64,000 bases of DNA from Pseudohalioglobus sediminis (GTDB taxonomy: Bacteria; Pseudomonadota; Gammaproteobacteria; Pseudomonadales; Halieaceae), in the NCBI RefSeq assembly GCF_008370495.1, contig NZ_VTUX01000001.1:1-64000 (forward strand). The letters run 5' to 3'. Of this stretch, positions 47,905 to 57,613 are shown one piece after another (within the stretch, counting starts at the first letter, position 1; every line of letters begins with the position of its first letter). Made by a program: the position numbers and the translations under genes. The notes under the pieces are model-generated. The model had not been told where the DNA came from. It saw only the letters and a program-made list of their open reading frames with translations, and did no database searches.

Positions 47905-50900
47905 CTAGGGGATGTCGAAGGAGTAGTACAGGTCCACAGAATTCTCCAACCTGCTGACCACTTCCAGCCACAGGCGGCTCTGCAGGTAGAGCCGCGCGGT
48001 CAGCACGTTGATGGGTTCGTAGAGGCCGATTCCGTAGGACAGGTAGATGCGATCGCCGATGTAGCCGCTGACGGTGGCGGCGGTGTCATCGGCCTCCCCC
48101 ATCGCACCGAAGGCGACATTGTTCAGCAGTGGCAGGCGGTTCAAGCCGCTGACAATGCCGCTGCGATTGACCACGTCCGCGCCCAGGCTCAGCGCCAGCG
48201 CGGTACCGTCTGCAGCGGCCCCTGTATCCAGCCCGCGTCCGCGTACGAGATAGGACATGGCCTCGCTCTGGGACATTACCGGCTCCGAGTACACTTCCAG
48301 TGAGGGCTCTTCAAGACTGCCGATCAACCTGGCACCGACGGTCACACCTTCATCGCGAATTCGCCGCTCTGCAGCAACATTCAGCTCCGGGTTGGCCGGC
48401 GGCCCGGAAAATGCAACGGTGCCCCTGCGTATCTGCAAGTGCTGCCGATAGACAAACAACTCGCCGCCCTGCAGGTTCAGGTTGCCAAACAGCTGCAAAG
48501 ACTGGCCCGGCTGCTGGCGCAGTTGCAGGTCACCGCCAAGCGTGGCCTTGAAACTGTCACCCTCGACACGGAAACCATCGCTCACGTGCAGCAGTATATC
48601 CGCGCGCACGTCGAACGGCTTGCTCTCGGCAATCACCTGGCCGCTGACATCCACCTGCACCACGTCACGCGAGACCGCCACACTGCCCTCGGGCAGGTTT
48701 TCGTAACGCAGCACGCCGCTGTGTACCGTGACATCGCCCGCCACATCCAGCAGTCCCTCTTCCGTCAACAACAGCGACAGCTCCTCCGATACCAGTAGCT
48801 CGGAGGCGGGTGGCAGCAATACCTCGTGCCGGGAACCGCTGATAGCCAGTTCGATGCTCAGCTGCGGACGTGACAGGATATTGCCACGCAGGTTCACTTC
48901 ACCTCCGCCGAGCAGCCCGCTACCGCTGACCCGGCCGCTGTCGCCATCCAGCTCCAGCGCCAGGTTCAGGTCCGTCAGCTCCGTCGGGTTACCGACGACG
49001 ACCAGTTTGCCGTCCGCGAGCCTGAGCGTGCCCCGGGGTCGCAGGTCATTCGGTGTACCCGCCAGCGCAACGGTGCCCGTGACAGCACCCTGCAGGGTGG
49101 ACAGTTCCGTTACCCAGGGAGAGAACGTTGCCAGCTGCAATGCATCGAGCCTCAGCTCGCCGCCAACCTCACCTGCCAGTGTTGCCGGCAAGGTCGCGTC
49201 GACTGTGAGTACACGCCTGCCGTCGCGCACGACGTCGCCATCGACGATCAGCTCCTGACCTTGGCGAACCAGCGTAAGGTCTGCTGATTCCCAGGTGACG
49301 CTGGCACGCTCACCCATGCCGTAACGCCGAATGACGTTCAGCTTGCGCACGCCGGCGGCGGCATCGAGTCTGTTGATACTGCCCTGCTCCCACGCCAGTT
49401 CAAGACGTGACTGCAGGGCCCCGCGAACCTCCAGCCCTCGCGGCAGGAAACCGTTGAACGCGCGCACGTCACCGCGCAGGCGCAGATCGATGTCGCCGTC
49501 GGCACCAGCCTGCAGCTTTTGCGCACACAACTCGAATTCCGGATGCTGCCAGCAGTGCGCCGCCATGCTGAAAGCATTTTGCTGCTGTGACCAGGTAACA
49601 GGCACCTGCTCCCCGAGAGACCAACTGCCAGTTCGCGTCGCCAGTTCCGTCGGCAACAGCGCTCCCTGCCAAGCTCCTTGCTGCCAGCTGCCGCGTATGT
49701 CCAGTGCGCCGTTCAGGCGGCCACCGGTTTCCAGCCGCAGTCGATGGGCAGCCGGCGTACCCGCAAGGGACAGCGACACGTCATCGAACGCGTAACCGCC
49801 TCCCTCTATTTCCGGTGCCGAGAGTTCGAGGCTGCCCTCCCGGGTCGCACCTGCATAGACGGCCGCCAGTGTCAGCTCCGGCACCGCCATTCCGCCCAGG
49901 CTGATCTGGCGCGCGTTACCGCTAATCGACAACGTTTGTGCGCGCAGCCCCCCCTGCCCGCGCAATTCGATGCTGCCGCGAGCGCCAGCCAGCCAGCGCC
50001 CGAGATCATCCAGTTGCAGGCTCAGCTGCGCGTCACTGCCTGTCTCTACCGGAGCATCTACCAGCAACTGCGCGCCGTTGACGTTCGCCTGCAGACGGCC
50101 GGGCAACAAGCGTAAATCCGAGGTCAGGCCGGCCGCGCCGGAAACCGTCGCCGGCAGCCCGTTGAGTTCGCCGCGAATATCCACCGCCGGCAACTCAAGC
50201 TGCCAGCTGCCCTCCGCACCCTTCGCCTTTACTTCGAGCTCGCCCTGCAAGCGACCCGTCTGCGACGTGATCAGCGGCGGTACCTGCATGCCATCGCTGG
50301 ATACTTGCCCCCGCAGCGACCATGCATCGTCCAGCACCACCTCGCCACTTGCCAGCAGGGCGCTGTCGGTGGCGGTATCGCGTAGCCTGAGCTCACGGAC
50401 AACCAGGCGTGGCGCCTGCCAGTCTGCCTGCGCCGTCGCGGATAGCGACTCATAACCCAGGCCACCGAGCTGTGTGGAAAGTGTTGCATCGTGCCGCGCG
50501 AGAGTGCCCTGTACCTCGGCGGCCAATGGAGACTGCAGCGTCAGCTCCGCCAGCGTGCCCTCCACCGCCAGGGCGTCTCCCAGCGTGGCACCTGCGGGCC
50601 AGGCCAGGGTGGCTGTGACCTGGTATGGCAGTGCCGGTGCGGTAACGTCCACGCTGCCGCTGCCGGTCACTGCGGGAACACCCGGGGAATCCAGCTCGAA
50701 AGACAGTTGGCCCAGGTCACCCTCCAGGGTGGCCTGGGCACTGCGCCCGCTGAGTTGCGGTGCCGCCAACTCGGGGGCAAACGCCACATCGGCCAGCAAT
50801 TGCAGCGGCCACTGCTTCTCAAAGCGCAGCGATCCGCTGACCTGTAACTCACCAATATCCATGGCACTCAACGCCACATGCTGCAAGGTCAATAGCGTAC

Positions 50901-51579
50901 CGCCCCAGTTCGCGACCAGCTCCAGGCTTTCCAGGGCCTGCGTGAAGCTGCCACTGCGCACCCGGGGTCGCTGCAGCAACAAGCGCCATACTTCCAGCTC
51001 CACGGGTATAAAAATATCCGTTGGCGCAAAGCCCTGGTAGCTATCGCCCGTGTCTGGTTGCGCCTGCAGTACCAGTTCCGGCTCTGCAACGCTCGCCTGT
51101 TCGACGCTAATCCGGCTGCCGGCGATGGTCACGCTGGCTTCCAGCGCACCCTGCTGCCAGTGTCCGCCAGGCCATTCGATGAGCGCACTCTGCAGGCGCA
51201 GGTTCGGGATTTCGTAACGATACGGTATGTCGATCATCTGCGGCGACGCCGGCTCTGCGTTTGCCTCTGTGGCGGCTACCTGTATAGACAGGGTCTCCGC
51301 TGCCAAAGCGTCGAGGCAGAAGGTACTGGCGAGAAAACAGCGGGGGTCAAGTCGCGATGCCACTTGCGTGAGTTTGAGCTGCACTGCGGCAGTCTCGATC
51401 TCCAGCTCTGCAAGCTGCAATTCACCAAACAGGGTACCGCCTGTGTATTCCGCGCGCACCACACCCGTGCGTTCCACCAGTTGCACCAGGATGCGGGTAC
51501 CGCCAGCGGTGAATGGCAGTGCCAGGGCCACCGCAACCAGCAGCAGTAACCCCGCAAACAGGTAGGTGAAAACCTTCAA
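47905..51579 (-). CDS. tamB: TamB, translocation and assembly module subunit (DUF490)
   Basis: The 1224-residue protein has an N-terminal membrane anchor (residues ~5-25), a very long periplasmic beta-helical region of repeating beta-strand segments, and the DUF490 domain at the C-terminus. TamB spans the periplasm and, with TamA, helps outer-membrane protein insertion and phospholipid transport. The length is close to the usual 1200-1300. The start codon is TTG in a 4-bp TTGA overlap with the tamA stop (51576-51579), so it is translationally coupled. Confidence 0.93.
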   Translation of the reverse strand: MKVFTYLFAGLLLLVAVALALPFTAGGTRILVQLVERTGVVRAEYTGGTLFGELQLAELEIETAAVQLKLTQVASRLDPRCFLASTFCLDALAAETLSIQVAATEANAEPASPQMIDIPYRYEIPNLRLQSALIEWPGGHWQQGALEASVTIAGSRISVEQASVAEPELVLQAQPDTGDSYQGFAPTDIFIPVELEVWRLLLQRPRVRSGSFTQALESLELVANWGGTLLTLQHVALSAMDIGELQVSGSLRFEKQWPLQLLADVAFAPELAAPQLSGRSAQATLEGDLGQLSFELDSPGVPAVTGSGSVDVTAPALPYQVTATLAWPAGATLGDALAVEGTLAELTLQSPLAAEVQGTLARHDATLSTQLGGLGYESLSATAQADWQAPRLVVRELRLRDTATDSALLASGEVVLDDAWSLRGQVSSDGMQVPPLITSQTGRLQGELEVKAKGAEGSWQLELPAVDIRGELNGLPATVSGAAGLTSDLRLLPGRLQANVNGAQLLVDAPVETGSDAQLSLQLDDLGRWLAGARGSIELRGQGGLRAQTLSISGNARQISLGGMAVPELTLAAVYAGATREGSLELSAPEIEGGGYAFDDVSLSLAGTPAAHRLRLETGGRLNGALDIRGSWQQGAWQGALLPTELATRTGSWSLGEQVPVTWSQQQNAFSMAAHCWQHPEFELCAQKLQAGADGDIDLRLRGDVRAFNGFLPRGLEVRGALQSRLELAWEQGSINRLDAAAGVRKLNVIRRYGMGERASVTWESADLTLVRQGQELIVDGDVVRDGRRVLTVDATLPATLAGEVGGELRLDALQLATFSPWVTELSTLQGAVTGTVALAGTPNDLRPRGTLRLADGKLVVVGNPTELTDLNLALELDGDSGRVSGSGLLGGGEVNLRGNILSRPQLSIELAISGSRHEVLLPPASELLVSEELSLLLTEEGLLDVAGDVTVHSGVLRYENLPEGSVAVSRDVVQVDVSGQVIAESKPFDVRADILLHVSDGFRVEGDSFKATLGGDLQLRQQPGQSLQLFGNLNLQGGELFVYRQHLQIRRGTVAFSGPPANPELNVAAERRIRDEGVTVGARLIGSLEEPSLEVYSEPVMSQSEAMSYLVRGRGLDTGAAADGTALALSLGADVVNRSGIVSGLNRLPLLNNVAFGAMGEADDTAATVSGYIGDRIYLSYGIGLYEPINVLTARLYLQSRLWLEVVSRLENSVDLYYSFDIP

Positions 51580-53324
51580 AATTCTGCCCCTATGGCGAAG
51601 TGCACGCGCCAGGACGGGTTGTCCTTGGTCACTGGATTGGCCACCTCCAGCCGGATAGCACCGACCTGGGTGACATAGTGCACACCGACGCCGGCGCCGA
51701 CATTGAGTTCGAACTCGCCTTCGTCGAAAGCATCGCCGGCGTCCACGAATACGGCTGCGCGCCAGCTGTCATTGACAATGTACTGATATTCCACGCTGGT
51801 GGTCAGCAGGCGGTCGCCACCCACTACCAGGTTGACGTCTTCACCATCATCATTTTTTATCGTCACTTCGTTACCGATCGACTGGTAACTGTAACCACGC
51901 AGGGTCTGGCTGCCGCCGGCGAAAAAGTTGAGTGACGGCGCCAACTGGTCGCGATCGCGGTCACTGATAAGTGCCGCGCCAAGGTCTGCACCGAGCACCG
52001 CGCGATGTTTCAGGCCAAACGAACGGATGTATCCATAGTTGGCGGTCAGGCGCAGCAGATCCACATCAGACCCCAGGTCACTGTGCGCCCCTTCCAGGCG
52101 ATACCACTGACTGAAGGCGTGACTGGGATTTACCAGCGGCCCCTCCCTCTGGCGGTGCGAAATCGAGAAACCGGGCAGCAGGTAATCGTTCTCACGGTCC
52201 AGCCCCTGGGCATCCCAGGCCTCGTTCAGGCCGCGCAGTGAGTAGCTCCTGACCCAGTCGCCGTTGCGTATTTCACGGCGCACGCCCAGTTCTCTCTGGT
52301 TGCTGTCGAGGTCGCCGAATTCGTTATTTTCCACGCGGGCGCGGAACTGCAGCACATCGTTAAGCGGGTGTGACATCGGAATTGTGTAGGTGAAGCGACC
52401 ACTCGGATTCACGGATGAGTACTGCAGGCGCGTCTCCTGGCTGTGGCCGTGCCGATTCAGCTTGGGCGTGCGCCATGTCACCGATACGCGCTCCTCCGTG
52501 TCGGTACTGAAACCCACGCCAAGATCAAAGCTGTGGCGCTTTGCCGGAAACAGCTGGAGATTCATGGGCACAGCGCCATCGCTGGCCTGGTCCAGTTCAG
52601 GGCGCAGGATCACGGTGGCGAAATAGCCAGTGCGCTGCAGCTGCGCCTGGGTCTCGCTGATCTTGCGCTGCTCGTACGGCTGGCCTTCCGCCACCGTCAG
52701 CAGGGGCGCCAGCAGGTCTTCGCGGATGATGGTCTGGTCATATACCAGCTCACCAAACTGATAGCGCTGGCCACTGTCGTAATGCAGGATGACGTCAGCA
52801 GTTCCGCCGATGGTCTCCACCTCTACCCGGGCCTGAGTGAAGCGGCCGTCAAAATACCCGCGCTGCTGGGCCAGTGACGCCAGCCGGCGTCGCATGCGTT
52901 CGTACGTCCCGTGGTTGAGCGGGTCTCCGGCTTGCAACTCCGTGGACTGCACCAGTTTCTGCAGCGCCGCGTCATCGTGACCAGCGCCGTCTATGCGTAT
53001 ATCCACAGTACGCAGTCGTACCGGCTCACCCGGATCCACCTCAATGCGCAGCGCCCACGGCGAGGACCTGCGATCCAGGTCCATATCCACATCGGCGCGG
53101 TAGTAGCCAAGTGCCTCCAGGCCCAGTTGTACTTTTTCGCGGGCCGCGTGCAGGTAATTGGAACGCGCCTGCGGCGTGATCGGTTCGTCGCCGAGCCAGG
53201 CCATGACATTGTCGCGCAGTTCGCCGTCGATGCCGGTTATTTCTACCGACAGTATCTGCGCCCAGGCGAAGGGCGTACACAGCAGCGGCAACAGTGCCAG
53301 CGCCCTGAACAAACGGATTTTCAA
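51576..53324 (-). CDS. tamA: TamA, Omp85-family outer-membrane protein
   Basis: The 582-residue protein begins with a signal peptide (about residues 1-22), then three POTRA domains (to about residue 260), and ends in a 16-stranded Omp85 beta barrel with RGYSYQSIGNEV near residue 470. The last residues end in Phe, typical of barrel proteins. It works with TamB. The start is TTG, in a TTGA overlap with the upstream methyltransferase stop. Confidence 0.94.
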   Translation of the reverse strand: MKIRLFRALALLPLLCTPFAWAQILSVEITGIDGELRDNVMAWLGDEPITPQARSNYLHAAREKVQLGLEALGYYRADVDMDLDRRSSPWALRIEVDPGEPVRLRTVDIRIDGAGHDDAALQKLVQSTELQAGDPLNHGTYERMRRRLASLAQQRGYFDGRFTQARVEVETIGGTADVILHYDSGQRYQFGELVYDQTIIREDLLAPLLTVAEGQPYEQRKISETQAQLQRTGYFATVILRPELDQASDGAVPMNLQLFPAKRHSFDLGVGFSTDTEERVSVTWRTPKLNRHGHSQETRLQYSSVNPSGRFTYTIPMSHPLNDVLQFRARVENNEFGDLDSNQRELGVRREIRNGDWVRSYSLRGLNEAWDAQGLDRENDYLLPGFSISHRQREGPLVNPSHAFSQWYRLEGAHSDLGSDVDLLRLTANYGYIRSFGLKHRAVLGADLGAALISDRDRDQLAPSLNFFAGGSQTLRGYSYQSIGNEVTIKNDDGEDVNLVVGGDRLLTTSVEYQYIVNDSWRAAVFVDAGDAFDEGEFELNVGAGVGVHYVTQVGAIRLEVANPVTKDNPSWRVHFAIGAEF

Positions 53325-53941
53325 ATCTGCTGGGCACCACCCCAGTAGTTGTAGCCGGCAAAACGCGGTGTGCCCGGCAGGTACCCCTCCTCAAGCTCGG
53401 CAATGGCGAAACCGCCCTGCTCCAGCAGCGCAGGGATCGGACGGTTTAGATGGCAGCCGCCGGCAATTTTGCCCCACAGCGGATCGAGCCGGTCCTGCCA
53501 CTTGACTACCCCCGGGTCGGGAGCTTGCCCGTGTTCAGCGAACAGTAGCCGCCCCCCTGGCTTGAGTACGCGACGCATACCCTCCAGCGCAGCTATCGGG
53601 TCGGGAATGGTGCAGAGGGAAAACGTCACCAGCACGGTATCCACCGAATTGGCGTCCAGGGGAATCTCTTCTCCCGGTAGTCCTATGAACTCGACGTCGA
53701 AATCGAGGTGGGCGGCGCGCTCGCCAGCCAGCTCCCAGGACGCCTCCGATGGATCAAGTCCTATCAGGCGTTCCACGTTTTCGCTGCGGTAATAAGGCAG
53801 GTTGAGCCCGGTGCCAATGCCGATCTCCAGGATGGTGCCGCTGGCCAGGGGAACAACCTTCTCGCGCTGTTTCATCATTGGCTTGGTACTGCAGGCGCAG
53901 TTGATGAAGCGGGGTAACACATACTTCTCGTAAAAACCCAT
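53321..53941 (-). CDS. Class I SAM-dependent methyltransferase
   Basis: The 206-residue protein has motif I LEIGIGTGLNLPYY near residue 45, and LVTFSLCTIPDPIAAL with RRVLKPGGRLLFAEHG, typical of UbiE/METTL7-like methylases. The substrate is unknown. I chose ATG 53941 over the GTG four codons upstream because GGAG lies 6 bp before it. It overlaps tamA by 4 bp, so it is the first gene of a methyltransferase-tamA-tamB operon. Confidence 0.82.
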   Translation of the reverse strand: MGFYEKYVLPRFINCACSTKPMMKQREKVVPLASGTILEIGIGTGLNLPYYRSENVERLIGLDPSEASWELAGERAAHLDFDVEFIGLPGEEIPLDANSVDTVLVTFSLCTIPDPIAALEGMRRVLKPGGRLLFAEHGQAPDPGVVKWQDRLDPLWGKIAGGCHLNRPIPALLEQGGFAIAELEEGYLPGTPRFAGYNYWGGAQQI

Positions 53942-54037
53942 GTCTGGCTCCACTGGCTAAACGGCTGATTATAATGCGTTCAAGGGGGCAAAAATACGTT
54001 AAAGTGAGCTGCCCGGCGTCAAGGATCTGACCACAGG

Positions 54038-55498
54038 ATGTTCAACCAGTTCGAAGCCAGTACTCCTCTGGACAAAGCCTCATTCGAGGCGCGTGCACTG
54101 ACCCTGCGCCAGCAGCTGCTGCAGTCACAATTCACCGTGGAAGACACCCGCGACCCGGTGATCATCGTTGTGGCCGGTCTGGATGGCGCCGGCAAAGGGG
54201 TGCTGGTGCACCGACTCAACGAATGGATGGACCCGCGCGGCATCGAGACCAATACCTTCTGGGAGCACTCCGATGAGGAGGAATCACGCCCCTACTTCTG
54301 GCGCTACTGGAACAAACTGCCGGCTCGCGGGCACATCGGCATTTTTCTCGGCTCCTGGTATACGCACCCCACACAGGCACTGGTGGAGGGAAAGATCGGC
54401 ACAGCGGAGTTCAAGCAGGCCTGCGAACGCATCAGCATATTCGAGCGCCAGCTGGCGGATGACGGCGCCATTATCATCAAGCTATGGCTTCACGTTTCGG
54501 AAGAGACCCAACGTCGCCAGCTGGAAGAAAAGGCGCCACGCCGACAGCAAAACCCGCGCGTGACCGACCATCCCTATGAACTCACCGGCAAGTACCAGCG
54601 CGCACTGGACGTGTCGGAGCAGCTGATTCGCAATACCCAGACCCTGCAGAACCCCTGGCATATCATTGACGCCGAAGATCGTCACTACCGCGAAATCAAG
54701 GCCGGGGAGATAATCCTGGACAGCATTACGCGCCGCCTGGAGCAGCCAGAGGTACCTCCCCAGCCACCCGCACTGCCGCCGCCCGGTGATTTCCTGGCCG
54801 AGGTAAACCTGGAAAAAGCGCTGTCGAAACGGGACTACAAGCGCAAGCTACGCAAGTACCAGGCGAAGCTGCAGGACCTGGCCTGGGAGGCGTATCGACA
54901 GAAACGCTCACTGGTTGCGGTGTTTGAAGGCTGGGACGGTGCCGGCAAGGGCTCGGCCATTCGCCGCGTGACCGGCGCGATCGACCCGCGGCTGTACAAA
55001 CTGGTGCCCATCGCTGCGCCCAGTGACGAAGAGCTGTCGCATCATTACCTCTGGCGCTTCTGGCGACAACTGCAACGGGATGGGCGCTCCACCCTGTTCG
55101 ATCGGTCCTGGTACGGCAGGGTGATGGTGGAGCGGGTGGAAGGCCTGGCAGCGCAACACGAATGGCAGCGCGCCTACGCCGAGATCAATGAAATGGAGGG
55201 CGAACTGGCCGCGCACGGCTGCGTGCTCGCCAAATTCTTTATTCATATCGACCAGGACGAGCAGTTGGCCCGGTTCCAGGCCAGGGAACGCGAGCCCCAC
55301 AAGCAACACAAGATCACCGCGGAAGACTGGCGCAACCGCGAAAAGTGGCCGCAATATGAGCGAGCGGTAAACCAGATGGTCGAACACACCAGCACCCGCC
55401 ACGCGCCATGGACCCTGGTCGCCGGAAACGACAAGTACTATGCGCGCGTGAAAATCATCAAGACGCTGTGCAAGGCGCTGGAGCGGGCACTGTACTGA
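54038..55498 (+). CDS. pap: Polyphosphate:AMP phosphotransferase (two-domain PPK2)
   Basis: The 486-residue protein consists of two tandem PPK2 domains. Each has a P-loop: GLDGAGKG at residues 47-54 and GWDGAGKG near 298. Further motifs are FWRYWNKLP in the first domain and LWRFWRQLQ with FDRSWYGRVMVERVEG in the second. The known Pap of Acinetobacter and Pseudomonas uses polyP to convert AMP to ADP, so it can regenerate nucleotides during stress. It starts 84 bp before tamA's operon, in the opposite direction. Confidence 0.9.
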   Translation: MFNQFEASTPLDKASFEARALTLRQQLLQSQFTVEDTRDPVIIVVAGLDGAGKGVLVHRLNEWMDPRGIETNTFWEHSDEEESRPYFWRYWNKLPARGHIGIFLGSWYTHPTQALVEGKIGTAEFKQACERISIFERQLADDGAIIIKLWLHVSEETQRRQLEEKAPRRQQNPRVTDHPYELTGKYQRALDVSEQLIRNTQTLQNPWHIIDAEDRHYREIKAGEIILDSITRRLEQPEVPPQPPALPPPGDFLAEVNLEKALSKRDYKRKLRKYQAKLQDLAWEAYRQKRSLVAVFEGWDGAGKGSAIRRVTGAIDPRLYKLVPIAAPSDEELSHHYLWRFWRQLQRDGRSTLFDRSWYGRVMVERVEGLAAQHEWQRAYAEINEMEGELAAHGCVLAKFFIHIDQDEQLARFQAREREPHKQHKITAEDWRNREKWPQYERAVNQMVEHTSTRHAPWTLVAGNDKYYARVKIIKTLCKALERALY

Positions 55499-55526
55499 CC
55501 CGCTGTGGCAGCCCTGTGAGCGCGGC

Positions 55527-55775
55527 TCAGGGAATCTCTTTCAGTTCCCGCATGTGGAAAACACCGAACAGGAACACGTTCAGCATATGCCCGGCCATGG
55601 AGCCCCCGGCCTGGCGGCAACGGCTATAAAAAACCGCCATTTCCACCAGGTGCGCCACCGCCAGCAAGGCCAGGAATGACCACGCCCAGGTTGCCGCAGC
55701 GGTACCGCTGTAGACCACGCCTATGCCCGCGATAATGATATAGCCAACCAGCAGTGCAATTTTTATCGGAGACAC
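55527..55775 (-). CDS. DUF1145 family small membrane protein
   Basis: The 82-residue protein has two hydrophobic helices (about residues 5-22 and 30-48) and the DUF1145 C-terminal LNVFLFGVFHMRELKE. It is a short inner-membrane protein of unknown function. I chose GTG 55775, preceded by GGGGGGAG at good spacing; an ATG at 55820 would overlap the acyltransferase gene. It is 25 bp downstream of the plsC-like gene. Confidence 0.75.
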   Translation of the reverse strand: MSPIKIALLVGYIIIAGIGVVYSGTAAATWAWSFLALLAVAHLVEMAVFYSRCRQAGGSMAGHMLNVFLFGVFHMRELKEIP

Positions 55776-55800
55776 GGCTCCCCCCTTTTTCCAGTTGTTG

Positions 55801-56541
55801 TTATTGGTAAGCTTCTGCATCCAGGCGGTGCATTTCCGCCTCGATCCAGCGTTCGATCTCATCCATCAGTTCACCCTGCTCGCGTCCGTCCGCGTATACC
55901 GGCTCGCCAATCGAAACGTCGATGGTCCCCGGTATAAACGAAAACGAGCGCCGCGGCCAGCACCGGCCCGAGGTCACTGCGATCGGAATAATGTAGGCGC
56001 CAGTGGTGATCGCCAGGCGGCTGGCACCGGTTTTGTAATCCCCCTTACTGCCACGTTCTGTGCGCGTGCCCTCGGGGAACATGATGATCCACTTGCCCTC
56101 ATCCATCAGCTGCTGACCCAGTTCCGCCACCTTGTTCCATGCCTCGGAGCGCTTGCTCCTGTCGATATGAACCATGCGCAGACGGGCCATAGCCCAGCCG
56201 AAAACCGGGATACGCAGCAACTCCTGCTTGAATACGTAGGACAGTGGATGCGAAGTCATGCTGGGGAAGAAAAAGGTCTCCCAGGTGGACTGGTGCTTGG
56301 GGCACAGGATCACGCGGCGCATATCCTGCTGCGCCGGCAGGTTGTCCTCTCCGTGCACCCGGTACTTGACCCCGCCCACCAGCCGCGCCGCACCGATCAC
56401 ACCCTTCAGCCAGGGCACGGCAAACCACCACCACAGCTTCTTGTCGTCCAGGAACAGTGAGCACAGCAGCAGCCCCAAGCCCATAGGGATCAGGGACAAC
56501 ACGATCCAGGTAAAGACCAGCAGCGAGCGAATGGCATTCAT
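55801..56541 (-). CDS. 1-acyl-glycerol-3-phosphate acyltransferase (PlsC family)
   Basis: The 246-residue protein has an N-terminal membrane segment (residues ~5-30), then the PlsC motifs: KHQSTWETFF near residue 80, where Glu takes the usual Asp place in HX4D, and FPEGTRTERG near 155. A known group of PlsC-like enzymes has the HX4E variant. It probably acylates lysophosphatidic acid to make phosphatidic acid at the inner membrane. It may form a unit with the DUF1145 gene. Confidence 0.85.
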   Translation of the reverse strand: MNAIRSLLVFTWIVLSLIPMGLGLLLCSLFLDDKKLWWWFAVPWLKGVIGAARLVGGVKYRVHGEDNLPAQQDMRRVILCPKHQSTWETFFFPSMTSHPLSYVFKQELLRIPVFGWAMARLRMVHIDRSKRSEAWNKVAELGQQLMDEGKWIIMFPEGTRTERGSKGDYKTGASRLAITTGAYIIPIAVTSGRCWPRRSFSFIPGTIDVSIGEPVYADGREQGELMDEIERWIEAEMHRLDAEAYQ

Positions 56542-56668
56542 CAGTGACTTCCGGAAATAACCAGCCGTGCATTAAACCAGAGCGACGCGTTGCTGAAAAC
56601 CAAACAATTGCTTACCCAGCAGCTGGTCGCGCGGTTACCATATCCCGGAAGACAGTGAAGGAGGTCTC

Positions 56669-57613
56669 ATGAGGCAGGGATTGAATGATCTTGGCAACGG
56701 TGTGTGGGCGTGGCTCGCACACAGCAACAGCTGGGGCTGGAGCAATGCCGGCCTCATCGTCGACGGCGAGGAATCACTGCTGGTGGATACGCTCTATGAC
56801 CTGCAGCTAACCGGTGACATGCTCAGCCACATGCGCGATGCGGAGCCGCGTGCCCGGCATATTGAGACCGTGGTCAACACCCACGCCAATGGCGATCACT
56901 GCCACGGTAACGAGTTGGTGAGCGATGCTGAAATTATCGCCTCGGCTGCGTCCGCCCTGGAAATGAGCGAACTGCCGCCGGAAACCATGGCAGCGCTGAT
57001 CGCCTCGGCCGGGGAGATGGGCGAGCTGGGTCGCTATTTCACTGACTGCTTTGGCCAGTTTCGCTTCGACGGCATTGCCCTGACCCCGCCCACGCGCACA
57101 TTCAACGGGCAGCTCGACCTGCAGGTGGGCGACAAGCCCGTGCACTTGCTGGAGGTGGGCCCGGCACACACGCGCGGCGACGTACTGGTGTACTCGCCTG
57201 TGGATCGCACGGTGTTTACCGGCGATATCCTGTTCATCGAAGGCACCCCCATCATGTGGCAGGGCCCGGTCGGCAACTGGATCAAGGCCTGCCGCCTGAT
57301 CGAGGACATGGATGTAGACCACATCGTGCCGGGGCACGGGCCACTGACCGACAAACGCGGTGTCAGGCAGGTACGCGCCTACCTTGAGTACATCAGGGAC
57401 GAGGCAAGGCAACGCTATGATGCCGGGCTCAGCGCCTTCGACGCCGCCCGGGATATCGACCTGCGCGACTTCGATGCCTGGTCGGACCCGGAGCGCATTG
57501 CTGTGAACGTGGACAGCCTGTACCGGGAGTTCTCCGCCACGGAGTCGGTCACCGATATCTTCGAGCTGTTTTCACGCATGGCCAGCCTGGCGGGTTATGA
57601 CACGGCGAACTAG
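56669..57613 (+). CDS. Metallo-beta-lactamase-fold hydrolase
   Basis: The 314-residue protein has the MBL metal motif in modified form, THANGDHCHGN (H72, N74, D76, H77), where Asn replaces the second His of the usual HxHxDH. The other ligand positions are seen in VGPAHTRGDVLVY, TGDILFIEGTP and VPGHGPL. No signal peptide is present. AAGGAGG precedes ATG 56669. The substrate is not known. Its 3' end overlaps the next gene by 17 bp, so the two are coupled. Confidence 0.8.
   Translation: MRQGLNDLGNGVWAWLAHSNSWGWSNAGLIVDGEESLLVDTLYDLQLTGDMLSHMRDAEPRARHIETVVNTHANGDHCHGNELVSDAEIIASAASALEMSELPPETMAALIASAGEMGELGRYFTDCFGQFRFDGIALTPPTRTFNGQLDLQVGDKPVHLLEVGPAHTRGDVLVYSPVDRTVFTGDILFIEGTPIMWQGPVGNWIKACRLIEDMDVDHIVPGHGPLTDKRGVRQVRAYLEYIRDEARQRYDAGLSAFDAARDIDLRDFDAWSDPERIAVNVDSLYREFSATESVTDIFELFSRMASLAGYDTAN

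Noticed and set aside
56669-57613. Beta-lactamase resistance gene
   Set aside because: The fold is MBL, but there is no signal peptide and the metal motif and length differ from true beta-lactamases; it is a general hydrolase.
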